Origin: Streptomyces spinoverrucosus
GTDB lineage: Bacteria; Actinomycetota; Actinomycetes; Streptomycetales; Streptomycetaceae
Length of the DNA stretch: 64,000 nucleotides
Direction: 5' to 3'
Assembly: GCF_015712165.1 (NCBI RefSeq)
Contig: NZ_JADPZX010000002.1
Location: forward strand, 417,608 to 481,607
The translations under genes and the position numbers were made by a program. The notes beneath the pieces were generated by a model. The model had not been told where the DNA came from. It ran no database searches and was given only the letters and a program-made list of their open reading frames with translations. Positions 49,579 through 58,924 of the stretch are shown piece after piece; position 1 is the stretch's first letter, and every line of letters begins with the position of its first letter.

Positions 49579-50454
49579 TCAGAGCTCCTTGCGAATCGCG
49601 CCGAGGTGGGCCTCGGTCTTGCCGGCGGGCGCCGCCTGGGCGCCCAGCCGGTCCAGGGCCTCGCGATACACCACGACGTCGTCGCTCTTGTCCAGGTAGA
49701 CGGCGCCCACCAGGCCGTTGAGATAGACGATGTCGGGCAGTTCGCGCGCCCGGAACCGGAAGAGGTGGAACGCGCCCGCCCGCATCGCCGGGTGCGGCCC
49801 GTTCGCGAACCGCATGATCTGCAGGGTCACATGCGGCAGCCGGTTCACCTCGATCAGATGGTCGACCTGCGCGCGCATCACGTCCGCGCCGCCGACCGGC
49901 CAGCGCAGCACGGTCTCGTCCATCACGACCCACAGCCGCGGCGGCGCCGCACGGGTGAGCAGTTCCTGGCGCCGCATCCGCAGCGCCACCCGACGCTCGG
50001 TCGCCTCGGCAGCGGCGTGCGGATTGCCGGCGCCGAGCAGGGCCCGGGCGTAGCGCTCCGTCTGCAGCAGGCCGTGCACGAACTGGTTCTCGTAGGCGCG
50101 GATCTGCAACGCCGCCTGCTCCAGACTCAGATACGCGGCGAACCAGTCCGGCAGGACGTCACGGTAGGTGTGCCACCAGCCGCGCTTGTTGGCCTCCCGG
50201 ACCGACTTCAGGAACGTGTCGATCTCCTGCTGGTCCGTCACGCCGTAGATCTGGAGCAGTTTCTCGGCGTCCGGGAGCCGGAGCCGGGCCACCTTGGCGG
50301 CCTCCATCCGGCGGATCGTGGAGTGACTGACACCGATGGCCGCGCCCGCCTGCTCGTACGTCAGTCCGGCCCGGGTGCGCAGCTCCTCCAGCTGTCTGCC
50401 GAGGATCATGCGCAGCACGGAGGGGGCGCCGCCCCAGTCGGTTTCCGCGGTCAC
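49579..50454 (-). CDS. XRE-family regulator with DUF5753 domain (WhiJ-like)
   Basis: A 291-residue DNA-binding protein. The HTH covers about residues 18-75 (LGRQLEELRTRAGLTYEQAG, AAIGVSHSTIRRMEAAKVAR) and the DUF5753 domain residues 105-285 (WFAAYLSLEQAALQIRAYEN, FVHGLLQTERYARALL, DVMRAQVDHLIEVNRLPHVT). The GTG at 50454 has GAGGGGG ahead of it; an earlier start would add five residues. It is immediately followed by DUF397. An 18-bp perfect palindrome lies 110 nt upstream and is a strong candidate for its operator, shared with the divergent ATPase gene. Confidence 0.9.
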   Translation of the reverse strand: MTAETDWGGAPSVLRMILGRQLEELRTRAGLTYEQAGAAIGVSHSTIRRMEAAKVARLRLPDAEKLLQIYGVTDQQEIDTFLKSVREANKRGWWHTYRDVLPDWFAAYLSLEQAALQIRAYENQFVHGLLQTERYARALLGAGNPHAAAEATERRVALRMRRQELLTRAAPPRLWVVMDETVLRWPVGGADVMRAQVDHLIEVNRLPHVTLQIMRFANGPHPAMRAGAFHLFRFRARELPDIVYLNGLVGAVYLDKSDDVVVYREALDRLGAQAAPAGKTEAHLGAIRKEL

Positions 50455-50563
50455 GCCCCACCCCCTCACGCCGTCAGCTCCGGGGCCACCGTCTCATCCA
50501 CGGCCACCGTCTCACGCGGTCAGTTTCAGAGTGCCATTCGATCATTTTCCGGCTGGAGCAGCA

Positions 50564-50581
50564 TGCACTTGGCCAAGTGCA
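50564..50581. promoter_or_regulatory. Perfect 18-bp palindrome in the XRE/ATPase divergent promoter
   Basis: TGCACTTGGCCAAGTGCA is fully self-complementary. It lies between the XRE start (50454) and the ATPase start (50733). A partial echo, CAACTTGCCGCTTGC, follows at about 50588. Such perfect symmetry points to a dimeric regulator, most likely the adjacent XRE protein. Confidence 0.75.
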
Positions 50582-50732
50582 AATTTCAACTTGCCGCTTG
50601 CGAGGGGTTGTCGGCGGGTGCCACAGTGGACTCACTGTCCCCGGCCCGACGAACGCCGGGACGGACCGGTCCAGTTGGGGGAGACCGGGCCGCAACTCGC
50701 CGTTCTCAGACGCGGGTTGTCATAGGACGCAC

Positions 50733-51488
50733 ATGGCAGACGAAAGGCGTACGGCGATGGCTCCGCCCTCCCTCCCCCACCCGCTGGACCGACTGCCCGG
50801 GAACGAACTCCCCGACCGCCTGCCCACCGCACGACAGGCCCTCCGCCTGTCCGGCGCCGATCCCTTCGGCCGACTGCCCGGCTCGGAGCACACGCTCCGG
50901 GCGCCGTCGAAGGCGACGCGCTCCCCCCAGTCACCCGGGGGCGAGTTCACCGGTCGACTCCCTGGGCCGAGAGGCCTCGACCGGCTCGCCTCCGGGGACC
51001 AGCCCGCCCACCGGGCCCACACGTTCGTCCTGCCGGCGGCCCCGGAGTCGGTGGCCGCCGCCCGCCGCACCGTGCGCGAGACGCTGACCTCGTGGCACAC
51101 CCGCCCCGACGACCTCGACAACGCCGTCCTCGTGACCTCCGAGCTCGTCACCAACGCGGTCACCCACTCGGGCAGCGAGCGGATCGTGTGCCGGCTGCAC
51201 AGCACCGGGGACCGGCTGCGCATCGAGGTCGAGGACCAGAACCTCGGACCCACCCTCCCGGTGTCCCGGCAGGCCTGCCCCGACGACCAGAACGGCCGCG
51301 GGCTCCTCCTGGTCGAGGCCGTCTGCGACGACTGGGGAGTGCGGCCCGCCCCGAACCGCTCCGGACGCGTCGTCTGGGCCGACCTGACGACGCCCCACCA
51401 CCGACCCGCCCCCGCCGCACCCCCCGCCCGGCCCGTCCCCCACTCGGCCGAAGGATCCGTCCCCCATGCTCCGACCGCACAGCCCTGA
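50733..51488 (+). CDS. Anti-sigma-type ATP-binding protein (GHKL/HATPase_c_2)
   Basis: A 251-residue protein. The first 90 residues are a Pro-rich segment with a recurring pattern (HPLDRLPGNELPDRLP, DPFGRLPGSE, GEFTGRLPGPRGLDRL). The ATPase domain follows at about 95-225: NAVLVTSELVTNAVTHSGSE (N box), RIEVEDQNLGPTLPV and NGRGLLLVEAVCDDWGV (G boxes), as in RsbW/AbaA-like kinases. The tail is Pro-rich again. ATG 50733 or ATG 50757 could serve as the start. Divergent placement from an XRE/DUF397 pair is a frequent Streptomyces layout. Confidence 0.85.
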   Translation: MADERRTAMAPPSLPHPLDRLPGNELPDRLPTARQALRLSGADPFGRLPGSEHTLRAPSKATRSPQSPGGEFTGRLPGPRGLDRLASGDQPAHRAHTFVLPAAPESVAAARRTVRETLTSWHTRPDDLDNAVLVTSELVTNAVTHSGSERIVCRLHSTGDRLRIEVEDQNLGPTLPVSRQACPDDQNGRGLLLVEAVCDDWGVRPAPNRSGRVVWADLTTPHHRPAPAAPPARPVPHSAEGSVPHAPTAQP

Positions 51489-51927
51489 CCCGCACCCGCC
51501 CCGCCGCACGGCGACGCTCCACCCCACGCCCGTCCGGCGCGACCACCCCCGGCTCCCGATCCCCCCACAGCTCCTCACGCCCCTCGGACACGACGCCGTG
51601 GGCACCCCTCGGGAACACGGCGAGAGCATCCGTGACTCCCTCCCCCGCGTCGGCTGTGTCTTCGCCGACGACCGGCACTGGTGGTGGATCGTCCCGTCCG
51701 GCTCCCACATCGGCATCACCTGGCCGCCGAGCACCGCGTACGCGATCGGTTCCGGGATGCGCGACCCGTCCTGGACCGCCACCCGCCCGAAACCGGGCAC
51801 GACCCATCCGCGCCTGATCCACGCCCCCGTGGACGGCTCGCCGTACACCCCGCCGATACCGCTGTACTTCCTCACGTGCCGGCTCACCGGCAGCAGCCCG
51901 CGCTGGTCGCTCGGCGCCACCGGCTGA
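51466..51927 (+). CDS. Hypothetical protein coupled to the ATPase gene
   Basis: A 153-residue protein overlapping the end of the ATPase gene by 23 nt in another frame. The first 45 residues are Pro/Arg/His-rich. The rest looks like a folded domain rich in Trp and Pro: VGCVFADDRHWWWIVPSGSH, IGITWPPSTAYAIG, DGSPYTPPIPLYFLTCRLTG. There is no signal peptide or membrane helix, and no family is recognised. Its place in the XRE-DUF397-ATPase locus suggests that it belongs to that system. Confidence 0.68.
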   Translation: MLRPHSPDPHPPRRTATLHPTPVRRDHPRLPIPPQLLTPLGHDAVGTPREHGESIRDSLPRVGCVFADDRHWWWIVPSGSHIGITWPPSTAYAIGSGMRDPSWTATRPKPGTTHPRLIHAPVDGSPYTPPIPLYFLTCRLTGSSPRWSLGATG

Positions 51928-52068
51928 ACCGCCCCGGGACGGCCCACTCCCTCGGGTCGTACCGGTTTCCCCCCATCCCGCCCGCGCCTACACTGACACC
52001 TCACGACGTGCTGGTTGACCTGCGAGAACGCCGCGGTGCGCCGAACCGACGGAGTGAGGAGCCACCCG

Positions 52069-52794
52069 TTGTTCTACTACCTGCTCAAATACGTCCTTCT
52101 CGGGCCGCTGCTCAGACTGGTCTTCCGACCTCGGATCGAGGGCCTGGAGCACGTGCCGTCCTCGGGCGCGGCGATCGTCGCGGGCAACCATCTGTCGTTC
52201 TCGGACCATTTCCTGATGCCGGCGATCCTCAAGCGCCGGATCACCTTCCTCGCGAAGGCCGAGTACTTCACCGGCCCCGGGATCAAGGGCCGGCTGACGG
52301 CCGCCTTCTTCCGCAGCGCCGGGCAGATCCCGGTCGACCGCTCCGGAAAGGACGCCGGCCAGGCCGCGATCCGCGAGGGTCTCGGGGTGCTGCGCAAGGG
52401 CGAACTGCTCGGCATCTACCCGGAGGGCACCCGCTCGCACGACGGCCGCCTCTACAAGGGCAAGGTCGGTGTCGCGGTGATGGCCCTCAAGGCCGGGGTC
52501 CCGGTCGTCCCGTGCGCGATGATCGGCACCTTCGAGGCCCAGCCGCCGGGCAAGGTCGTCCCGCGTATCCACCCCGTGGTCATCCGCTTCGGCGAACCCC
52601 TCGACTTCTCCCGCTACGCCGGCATGGAGAACGAGAAGGCCGTCCTGCGCGCCATCACCGACGAGATCATGTACGCCATCCTGACGCTGTCCGAGCAGGA
52701 GTACGTCGACCAGTACGCGGCCGTCGTGAAGGCGGAGACGGCGCCGAAGGCGGACCAGCGGGAGCGCCGGTTCCGCCGGATGCCGCTCAGCTGA
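52069..52794 (+). CDS. 1-acyl-sn-glycerol-3-phosphate acyltransferase (PlsC family)
   Basis: A 241-residue membrane-associated acyltransferase that makes phosphatidic acid. Motif I is IVAGNHLSFSDHFLMPAI (HxxxxD), motif II RSAGQIPVDRSG, motif III LLGIYPEGTRSHDGRLY. The first helix LLKYVLLGPLLRLVF anchors it. The best start is TTG 52069, giving a product opening MFYYLLKYVLL, with GTGAGGAG 9 nt upstream; GTG 52054 is an alternative that adds five residues. A terminator hairpin lies at 52818-52845. Confidence 0.88.
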   Translation: MFYYLLKYVLLGPLLRLVFRPRIEGLEHVPSSGAAIVAGNHLSFSDHFLMPAILKRRITFLAKAEYFTGPGIKGRLTAAFFRSAGQIPVDRSGKDAGQAAIREGLGVLRKGELLGIYPEGTRSHDGRLYKGKVGVAVMALKAGVPVVPCAMIGTFEAQPPGKVVPRIHPVVIRFGEPLDFSRYAGMENEKAVLRAITDEIMYAILTLSEQEYVDQYAAVVKAETAPKADQRERRFRRMPLS

Positions 52795-52817
52795 CCTCTG
52801 CGACGCCGAATGGAGAA

Positions 52818-52845
52818 GGGCGGCCGGCTGATGCGCCGGCCGCCC
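52818..52845. terminator. Bidirectional hairpin between acyltransferase and tap
   Basis: GGGCGGCCGGC (52818-52828) pairs with GCCGGCCGCCC (52835-52845) around a 6-nt loop, between two convergent genes. Confidence 0.82.
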
Positions 52846-52866
52846 CTGGAACCGTATGAGCGCCGG

Positions 52867-54471
52867 TTACGGCTTGGGCGTGGCGTGCGGGGCGCAGGTC
52901 ACGTCCTTGGAGTCGAGCTCGCCCTGGAGCAGATAGGCGTCCACCCGGTCGTTGACGCAGGAGTTGACCAGCCCGGTCACACCGTGCGACCCGGCGTCCT
53001 TCTCGGTGATGAGCCGCGAGCCCTTGAACCGCTTGTGCAGCTCAACGGCTCCCTCGTACGGCGTCGCAGCGTCCCGCTCGGCCTGGACGATCAGCACCGG
53101 TGGCAGCCCCTTGCCGGTCCTCACGTCCAGCGGGGTGTTCTGCTTGACGGGCCAGGTGGCGCACGGCAGGTTCAGCCAGGCGTTGGCCCACGTCATGAAC
53201 GGGTGGTCGCGGTGCAGCCGGGTGTTGTCGCGGTCCCACTTCCGCCAGCTGGTGGGCCACTTGGCGTCGGCGCACTCGACGGCGGTGTAGACGGCGTTGC
53301 CGTTCTCGGCGGAGGCGTTGCCCGCGGTGTCGGACAGGTCGGGGGCGGCCGCGTCGACGAGGGCCTGGGTGTCACCGGCGACGTACTTGCTGAACACGGT
53401 GGCGACCGGCACCCACGAGGAGTCGTAGTACGGGGCGCTCTGGAAGAAGCCGATCAGCTCCGCCGGACCGACCACGCCGCCGATGGGGTTCTTCTTCGCG
53501 GTGGCCCGCAGCTGAAGCCACTTGTCCTGGACCTCGGCGCGGGTGCCGCCCAGGTGGAAGGTGGCGTCGTTCTTGGCGACCCAGTCCTGCCAGTCCTGCC
53601 AGCGGGTCTCGAAGGCGACGTCCTGGTCCAGGTTGGCCTGGTACCAGATCTTCTCCCGCGACGGGTTGACGACGCTGTCGACGACCATCCGGCGGACGTG
53701 GCCAGGGAAGAGGGTGCCGTAGACCGCGCCGAGGTAGGTGCCGTAGGAGACGCCGAGGAAGTTGAGCTGCTTCTCGCCGAGCGCGGCGCGGATGACGTCC
53801 AGGTCGCGTGCGGTGTTCGGCGTCGTCATGTGGGGCAGCATCTCGCCGCTGCGCTCGTAGCAGCCCTCGGCGTACTCGCGGGCCAGCTTCCGCTGGGCGC
53901 GCTTGTCGGCCTCGGAGTCGGGCACCGGGTCCAGCTTGGGCGCCTTGACGAACTCCTGCGGGTCGACGCAGGAGATGGGCGCCGACTTGCCGACGCCTCG
54001 CGGGTCGAAGCCCACGAAGTCGTAGGCCTTGGCCACCTTCGCCCAGACCGCGTTGTTGGTGGTGACCCGGCGCGGGAAGCGCAGCCCGGAGCCGCCGGGG
54101 CCACCCGGGTTGTAGACGAGGGCACCGAGGCGCTCGTCCTCGGTGCCGGTGTTGCCGATGCGGTCGACGGCGAGCTTGATCTGCTTGCCGTAGGGCTTGG
54201 CGTAGTCGAGCGGCACGGAGACCCAGCCGCACTGGATCGGCTTCTCCAGCCCCCAGTCGGCGGGGCAGTCCTGCCAGTCGATCCCGGCCTGGGCGGCGCG
54301 GGCCGCGGCGACCTCGACGCCCCAGGCCTCGCGGTCCTGACCGTGGCGGGCCTGGTCGGGGCTCGCGCTGGCGGTGGGCGCGGCCACCGCGCCGGCTATC
54401 AGGGTCGCCGCGACGAGCAGTCCGGCCGAACCGACCGCCGCCGTCCGCCTCTTCGGTCTGATGTCCCTCAA
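52867..54471 (-). CDS. tap: Secreted tripeptidyl aminopeptidase (alpha/beta hydrolase)
   Basis: A secreted protease of about 534 residues that removes tripeptides from protein N termini; the Streptomyces tap family. The signal peptide runs RPKRRTAAVGSAGLLVAATL to APTASASP. The oxyanion loop is ALVYNPGGPGGSGLRFPRRV, the nucleophile Ser is in FLGVSYGTYLGAVYG, the Asp in VQAERDAATPYEGAV and the His in DAGSHGVTGLVNSC. TTG 54471 is chosen because GGGAGG lies 6 nt upstream; a GTG at 54489 gives six more residues but has no ribosome site. It stands alone, directly after the urease cluster in the same direction. Confidence 0.92.
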   Translation of the reverse strand: MRDIRPKRRTAAVGSAGLLVAATLIAGAVAAPTASASPDQARHGQDREAWGVEVAAARAAQAGIDWQDCPADWGLEKPIQCGWVSVPLDYAKPYGKQIKLAVDRIGNTGTEDERLGALVYNPGGPGGSGLRFPRRVTTNNAVWAKVAKAYDFVGFDPRGVGKSAPISCVDPQEFVKAPKLDPVPDSEADKRAQRKLAREYAEGCYERSGEMLPHMTTPNTARDLDVIRAALGEKQLNFLGVSYGTYLGAVYGTLFPGHVRRMVVDSVVNPSREKIWYQANLDQDVAFETRWQDWQDWVAKNDATFHLGGTRAEVQDKWLQLRATAKKNPIGGVVGPAELIGFFQSAPYYDSSWVPVATVFSKYVAGDTQALVDAAAPDLSDTAGNASAENGNAVYTAVECADAKWPTSWRKWDRDNTRLHRDHPFMTWANAWLNLPCATWPVKQNTPLDVRTGKGLPPVLIVQAERDAATPYEGAVELHKRFKGSRLITEKDAGSHGVTGLVNSCVNDRVDAYLLQGELDSKDVTCAPHATPKP

Positions 54472-54600
54472 GTGGGGCCTCCCGTACACCGTTTTGATGA
54501 GTACGGGTGATCCTGTCCGCTGTGAGGTCGCTGAGAACAGGGGCGGTCGGCCTTCTTTGCCAATCCGATAACCGGAGAGGCAAGTTCGGTGAACGGATCG

Positions 54601-55365
54601 TTACGCGAACGAGGCCAACGCCTCGTCCAGCAGCCGCCGCAGGCGCAGCGCGTCCCGCGCGACAACGGTCACCAGCGCCGCGGGCCCGGCCAGCGGCATG
54701 ACCGCGGCACCTTCCCCGAGTACTCGCGCCGGCACCGGCCGCTCCGCGAACTCCGGGCGCACTACGACCAGTTGACCGACGGCACGGTGGCCGCCGAGCC
54801 CGGCGGGACCGTCCCAGCCGCCCGGCGCGCCCGGGCCGCAGGACAGTTCCTGGTCGAGGACGGTCCGTCCGGCGATCCGTACGGACAGACGGCTGGTGAG
54901 CCGCCCCGGTTCCTCACCGGCCCGGCCGAGCACCTGCTCCTCGCGCAGGACGAGACGCGCGGTCGGTCCGAGGTCGGCCCGGGTGTGCACCCGCAGCTCG
55001 CTGCCGTACGCGGCGATCAACTGCTCGGGCAGCCAGTGCAGTTCGCCGCCGTCGGCCACGGTGAGACGGACGTCGTAGCGGGCCTCGCCCTTCGCCTGGC
55101 CGGGCAGCGCGAGGGTGGCGGCGGCCGATCCGAGGTGCAGCCGGGCCCCGTCCTCCACCCCGGCCTCGACCGTGAAGTGGTCGCCGCCGAGGGGGCCGCT
55201 CATCGCGCCGACCAGCATCACCCGGGCCTCGTCGGCGCTCCCGCGCGTCCGGCGCGGCGCCAGCGGGCCCTCCCCCGCCAGGACGGGCAGGGCCGTGGCG
55301 CCACGTCCGTCGGGGCGGGCGAGGATGCGGGCGGTGGCGCGTACCCCGGTGGTCGTCGCGCTCAT
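54601..55365 (-). CDS. ureD: Urease accessory protein UreD (UreH)
   Basis: A 254-residue urease maturation scaffold that binds apo-urease with UreF and UreG and carries nickel. Family segments: [60 protein letters not shown] and [23 protein letters not shown] 55365 overlaps the UreG stop (ATGA), so it is translated with UreG. It is the last gene of the cluster. Confidence 0.92.
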   Translation of the reverse strand: MSATTTGVRATARILARPDGRGATALPVLAGEGPLAPRRTRGSADEARVMLVGAMSGPLGGDHFTVEAGVEDGARLHLGSAAATLALPGQAKGEARYDVRLTVADGGELHWLPEQLIAAYGSELRVHTRADLGPTARLVLREEQVLGRAGEEPGRLTSRLSVRIAGRTVLDQELSCGPGAPGGWDGPAGLGGHRAVGQLVVVRPEFAERPVPARVLGEGAAVMPLAGPAALVTVVARDALRLRRLLDEALASFA

Positions 55366-56039
55366 GCCGTCCACGCGGCGAGCTGCGCACGCACCCAGTC
55401 GGCCACGTCCCGCACGCCGCTCTCGCCGCGCAGCGACTGGAAGACGACGGGCAGTTCGGCCCGCTGGGCCTTGGCGTCGGCGGCCATCCGGGCGAGGTCG
55501 GAGCCGACGTACGGGGCGAGGTCGGTCTTGTTGACGACGAGCAGGTCGGCGGTGGTGACGCCGGGTCCGCCCTTGCGCGGGATGTCGTCTCCGCCGGCCA
55601 CGTCGATGACGAAGATCTGCGCGTCGACGAGGCCCTTGGAGAAGGTGGCGGTGAGGTTGTCCCCGCCGGACTCGACCAGGATCAGGTCCAGCGGCCCGAC
55701 CTCGTCCTCCAGGTCCTCGACCGCTTCGAGGTTGGCGGAGATGTCGTCCCGGATCGCGGTGTGCGGGCAGGCCCCGGTCTCCACGGCGGTGATCCGCTCC
55801 GGCGGCAGCACGGCCTCCCGCAACAGGAACTCGGCGTCCTCGCGCGTGTAGATGTCGTTGGTGACGACGGCCAGCGACAGCTCGTCGCGCAGGACCCGGC
55901 AGAGCGCGGCGACGGTGGCGGTCTTCCCGGACCCCACGGGCCCCCCGAGCCCCACCCGCAAAGCCCGACGCCGACCGTCGGGACGGTGGGCGCAGGCGCT
56001 GACGGCGGGGGTGTCGCGGTGGGAATGGTCAAGGTGCAT
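55362..56039 (-). CDS. ureG: Urease accessory GTPase UreG
   Basis: A 225-residue SIMIBI GTPase that powers nickel insertion into urease. Motifs: [20 protein letters not shown] (P-loop), [33 protein letters not shown] with the metal-binding [16 protein letters not shown] and [16 protein letters not shown] (NKxD). The N terminus ([20 protein letters not shown]) is His-rich, likely for nickel storage. Start ATG 56039. The 166-nt gap to ureF holds dispersed repeat sequence, not a gene. Confidence 0.95.
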   Translation of the reverse strand: MHLDHSHRDTPAVSACAHRPDGRRRALRVGLGGPVGSGKTATVAALCRVLRDELSLAVVTNDIYTREDAEFLLREAVLPPERITAVETGACPHTAIRDDISANLEAVEDLEDEVGPLDLILVESGGDNLTATFSKGLVDAQIFVIDVAGGDDIPRKGGPGVTTADLLVVNKTDLAPYVGSDLARMAADAKAQRAELPVVFQSLRGESGVRDVADWVRAQLAAWTA

Positions 56040-56072
56040 CGCAAGGGCTCCTTTGAAGCGGGCGGGGCCATA

Positions 56073-56180
56073 CAGCCCGTCCGGCGTTTGAGGACGAGGC
56101 CGTCCAGGCCGATCGGGGGTCCAGGGGGCAGCGCCCCCTGGCGGGGTCGAAGGGGCGGAGCCCCTGGAGGACGGGAAGGG
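56073..56180. repeat. Dispersed Streptomyces repeat inside the urease cluster
   Basis: The ureF-ureG gap carries GCCCGTCCGGCGTTTGAGGA and a CGAGGCCGTCCAGGCCGATC stretch, followed by two hairpins: CCAGGGGGC-AGC-GCCCCCTGG (56121-56141) and GGGGCGGAGCCCC at about 56152-56164. I recognise this combination as a frequent intergenic Streptomyces element. It may weaken transcription between ureF and ureG. Confidence 0.72.
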
Positions 56181-56205
56181 TAGGGGTGGCGGGGGCGAGA
56201 AAGAC

Positions 56206-56880
56206 TCAGGACGCGAACAACCGCACCCCCCACCCGGCATGCACCTCCGCCCCGATCTCCAGCAAGGGCCCAGAAGCCGCGGGCAAAGCGTCAACCCCCT
56301 CGTCGACAACCGCCCGCGCCACCTCCACCGCCCGATCCGCGACCCGATCCACCTCCGACGCCAGCCGCGCCAGCACCCCCGTCGCGTCGAACGGATCCAG
56401 ACTCAGCAACCGCACCGTCGCACTGGCCGGCCCACTCACACTCTCGTACGCCGCACAGTAAGCGGCATCGGCAGCCCCCAGCCCCGCCGCACGCGCCACG
56501 ACCCCGAGCACCACCGGCTGATGCGCCCCCTTGGGGAACTCCCGTGCCACGTCGTCCAGTTCAGCCGACGGCCAGGTGGCCCGCGCGGCCCGCAGCAACT
56601 GCCGCCCCAGCCTGCGCGCCGCGAGCCGCAGCGCCGGAGACGGCGTCCGCGCATCGGCCGCCGCGTCCAGCTCCCCAGGATCGACGCCGAGCGCCGCCGC
56701 CGCGGCGAGGGCGGCCGACACCAGACCCGCCGTGTGCAACCGGCCCCGGCAGAAGTCCTCCAGGCTCGCCGCGTCCGTGACCCGCCCCGCCTTCACCGCG
56801 GCCTCGGCCCCGCCGGAGTGCGCGTGCCCTCCGGCGGGAAACCGGCCGTCGGCCAGGACGAGAAGCGCCGCTCGTGACAT
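56206..56880 (-). CDS. ureF: Urease accessory protein UreF
   Basis: A 224-residue all-helical protein that joins UreD and UreG in the urease activation complex and may act on the UreG GTPase. Typical parts are [20 protein letters not shown] at the N terminus, [20 protein letters not shown] in the middle and [20 protein letters not shown] near the C terminus. ATG 56880 has GAGGTG upstream and begins 9 nt after the ureC stop; a GTG three bases earlier is possible. Confidence 0.93.
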   Translation of the reverse strand: MSRAALLVLADGRFPAGGHAHSGGAEAAVKAGRVTDAASLEDFCRGRLHTAGLVSAALAAAAALGVDPGELDAAADARTPSPALRLAARRLGRQLLRAARATWPSAELDDVAREFPKGAHQPVVLGVVARAAGLGAADAAYCAAYESVSGPASATVRLLSLDPFDATGVLARLASEVDRVADRAVEVARAVVDEGVDALPAASGPLLEIGAEVHAGWGVRLFAS

Positions 56881-56889
56881 CACAGCACC

Positions 56890-58611
56890 TCAGAAGAGGA
56901 AGTAGCGCTGGGCCATGGGCAGTTCGGCGGCCGGAGTCGCCTCGACGAGCTCCCCGTCGATGTGCACGGCGAAGCTGTCGGGGTCGATGCGCACATCGGG
57001 CCGGGCGTCGTTCTCGCGCATGTCCGCCTTGGTCACCCCGCGCGTCGACTCGATGGCGACGAACCGCTTCCCGAGCCCCAGCCGCTCCGGCAGCCCGTCC
57101 TCGACGGCGAGCGGCGCCACGAAGTTGAACGAGTTGGACCCCGGCGCCCGCCCGATCGCCCCGTACATCGGCCGGGGCAGGATCGGCTGCGGCGTCGGAA
57201 TGGACGCGTTGGCGTCGCCCATCTGCGCGTACGCGATCTGCCCGCCCTTGAGTACGAGTTGCGGCTTGACGCCGAAGAAGGCGGGATCCCACAGCACCAG
57301 ATCCGCCAGCTTCCCGGTCTCCACGGACCCGACCTCACGCGCGAGCCCCTGGGCCAGCGCCGGGTTGATCGTGTACTTGGCGACATAGCGACGTACCCGG
57401 CGGTTGTCCGCCTGCCCGTCACCGGGCAGCGCCCCGCGCCGCCGCTTCATCACATGCGCGGTCTGCCAGGTCCGCATGACGACCTCGCCGACCCGGCCCA
57501 TGGCCTGCGAGTCCGACGAGATGATCGAGATCGCGCCCAGGTCGTGCAGTATGTCCTCCGCGCCGATCGTGGACGGCCGGATGCGCGACTCGGCGAAGGC
57601 CAGATCCTCCGGCACCGCCGGATTGAGGTGGTGGCACACCATCAGCATGTCGAGGTGTTCCTCGGCGGTGTTGACGGTGAAAGGCCGCGTCGGATTCGTC
57701 GAACTCGGCAGCACGTGCGACTCGGAGACGACGGTCATGATGTCCGGCGCGTGCCCGCCGCCCGCGCCCTCGGTGTGGTACGCGTGGATGCCGCGCCCGC
57801 CGATCGCCGCGAGCGTGTCCCCCACGAAACCGGCCTCGTTCAGCGTGTCCGTGTGGATGGCGACCTGGATGCCGGTCTGCTCGGCGACGGTCAGCGAGGC
57901 GTCGATGACGGCCGGGGTGGAGCCCCAGTCCTCGTGCAGCTTCAGGCCGAGGGCGCCGCCGCGGATCTGGGACAGCATCGCCTCGTGGGAGACGGTGTTT
58001 CCCTTGCCGAGGAAGCCGATGTTGAGCGGGTACTGCTCCATCGCCTCAAGCATCCGGGCCAGATGCCAGGGTCCGGGAGTGACGGTGGTCGCCTTGGAGC
58101 CCTCGGCCGGTCCGGTGCCGCCGCCGACGAGGGTCGTGATGCCCGCGGCCAGCGCCTCGTCGGCGATCTGCGGGCAGATGAAGTGGACGTGGGCGTCGAT
58201 GGCCCCGGCAGTCAGGATCCGCCCGTTGCCCGCGATGACCTCGGTCTCCGGTCCGACGACCAGCTCCGGATGCACTCCGTCCATGGTGTCCGGGTTGCCC
58301 GCCTTGCCGATCCCGGTGATCCGGCCGTCGCGGATCCCGACGTCGGCCTTGACGACGCCCCAGTGGTCGACGATCACCGCGCCGGTGATGACGGTGTCGG
58401 GCGTGCCCTGCGCGCGCGTGGCACGCGCCTGCCCCATGGACTCGCGGATGACCTTGCCGCCGCCGAACACCGCCTCGTCACCGGCGAGTCGGGGCCCGCC
58501 GCTGCGGTCCTCCTCGATCTCGATCAGCAGATCGGTGTCGGCGAGCCGGATGCGGTCGCCGGTCGTCGGCCCGAACAGGTCGGCGTACGCGGCGCGCGAG
58601 ATCTCAGGCAT
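56890..58611 (-). CDS. ureC: Urease alpha subunit
   Basis: The 573-residue catalytic subunit of nickel urease. Features: [20 protein letters not shown] (nickel His pair), [20 protein letters not shown] (the carbamylated Lys), [16 protein letters not shown] and [20 protein letters not shown] (further His ligands), and [20 protein letters not shown] (mobile flap). ATG 58611 starts [20 protein letters not shown], the normal N terminus. The upstream ureB frame has lost one base and now runs into this gene without a stop, so the open frame extends to 58914; the native start above is still expected to be used. Confidence 0.95.
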   Translation of the reverse strand: MPEISRAAYADLFGPTTGDRIRLADTDLLIEIEEDRSGGPRLAGDEAVFGGGKVIRESMGQARATRAQGTPDTVITGAVIVDHWGVVKADVGIRDGRITGIGKAGNPDTMDGVHPELVVGPETEVIAGNGRILTAGAIDAHVHFICPQIADEALAAGITTLVGGGTGPAEGSKATTVTPGPWHLARMLEAMEQYPLNIGFLGKGNTVSHEAMLSQIRGGALGLKLHEDWGSTPAVIDASLTVAEQTGIQVAIHTDTLNEAGFVGDTLAAIGGRGIHAYHTEGAGGGHAPDIMTVVSESHVLPSSTNPTRPFTVNTAEEHLDMLMVCHHLNPAVPEDLAFAESRIRPSTIGAEDILHDLGAISIISSDSQAMGRVGEVVMRTWQTAHVMKRRRGALPGDGQADNRRVRRYVAKYTINPALAQGLAREVGSVETGKLADLVLWDPAFFGVKPQLVLKGGQIAYAQMGDANASIPTPQPILPRPMYGAIGRAPGSNSFNFVAPLAVEDGLPERLGLGKRFVAIESTRGVTKADMRENDARPDVRIDPDSFAVHIDGELVEATPAAELPMAQRYFLF

Positions 58612-58914
58612 CGAGGGCACCTCCGGTCTCCCCGCGCAGTCCGGGCACCACACGGGCGCCGGCGATCGGACGAGTTCGACGTCGACGGGGATACCGGGCT
58701 CGAAGCGCACGGCCGTACCTGCGGCGATGTTGAGCCGCTTGCCGCGCGCGGCGGCCCGGTCGAACTCCAGGCCGGGGTTGGCCTCGGCGAAGTGGTAGTG
58801 GGAGCCGACCTGGACGGGCCGGTCGGCTGCGTTGAGCACGGTGAGGCGGGTGACCTCGCGGCCCTCGTTGTAGGCAATCGGGCCGTCGGCGAACAGGATC
58901 TCTCCGGGGATCAT
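58604..58914 (-). pseudogene. ureB: Urease beta subunit with a one-base frameshift
   Basis: The start [20 protein letters not shown] and the core [40 protein letters not shown] are a normal urease beta subunit. After VELV the frame changes: the present frame reads [19 protein letters not shown] and continues into ureC, while the other frame gives [20 protein letters not shown] and stops at 58606-58604, exactly the expected C terminus. One missing C (G on the + strand) near 58668-58669 explains this; adding it restores 103 residues and an 8-nt overlap with ureC. It may be a real mutation, giving a UreB-UreC fusion of 674 residues, or a sequencing error. Confidence 0.85.
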
Positions 58915-58924
58915 CGAGTCCCCC

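Noticed and set aside
52810..54510. Long plus-strand frame opposite tap
   Set aside because: It is a mirror of the tap gene with no recognisable motif; tap has a full catalytic triad and signal peptide.
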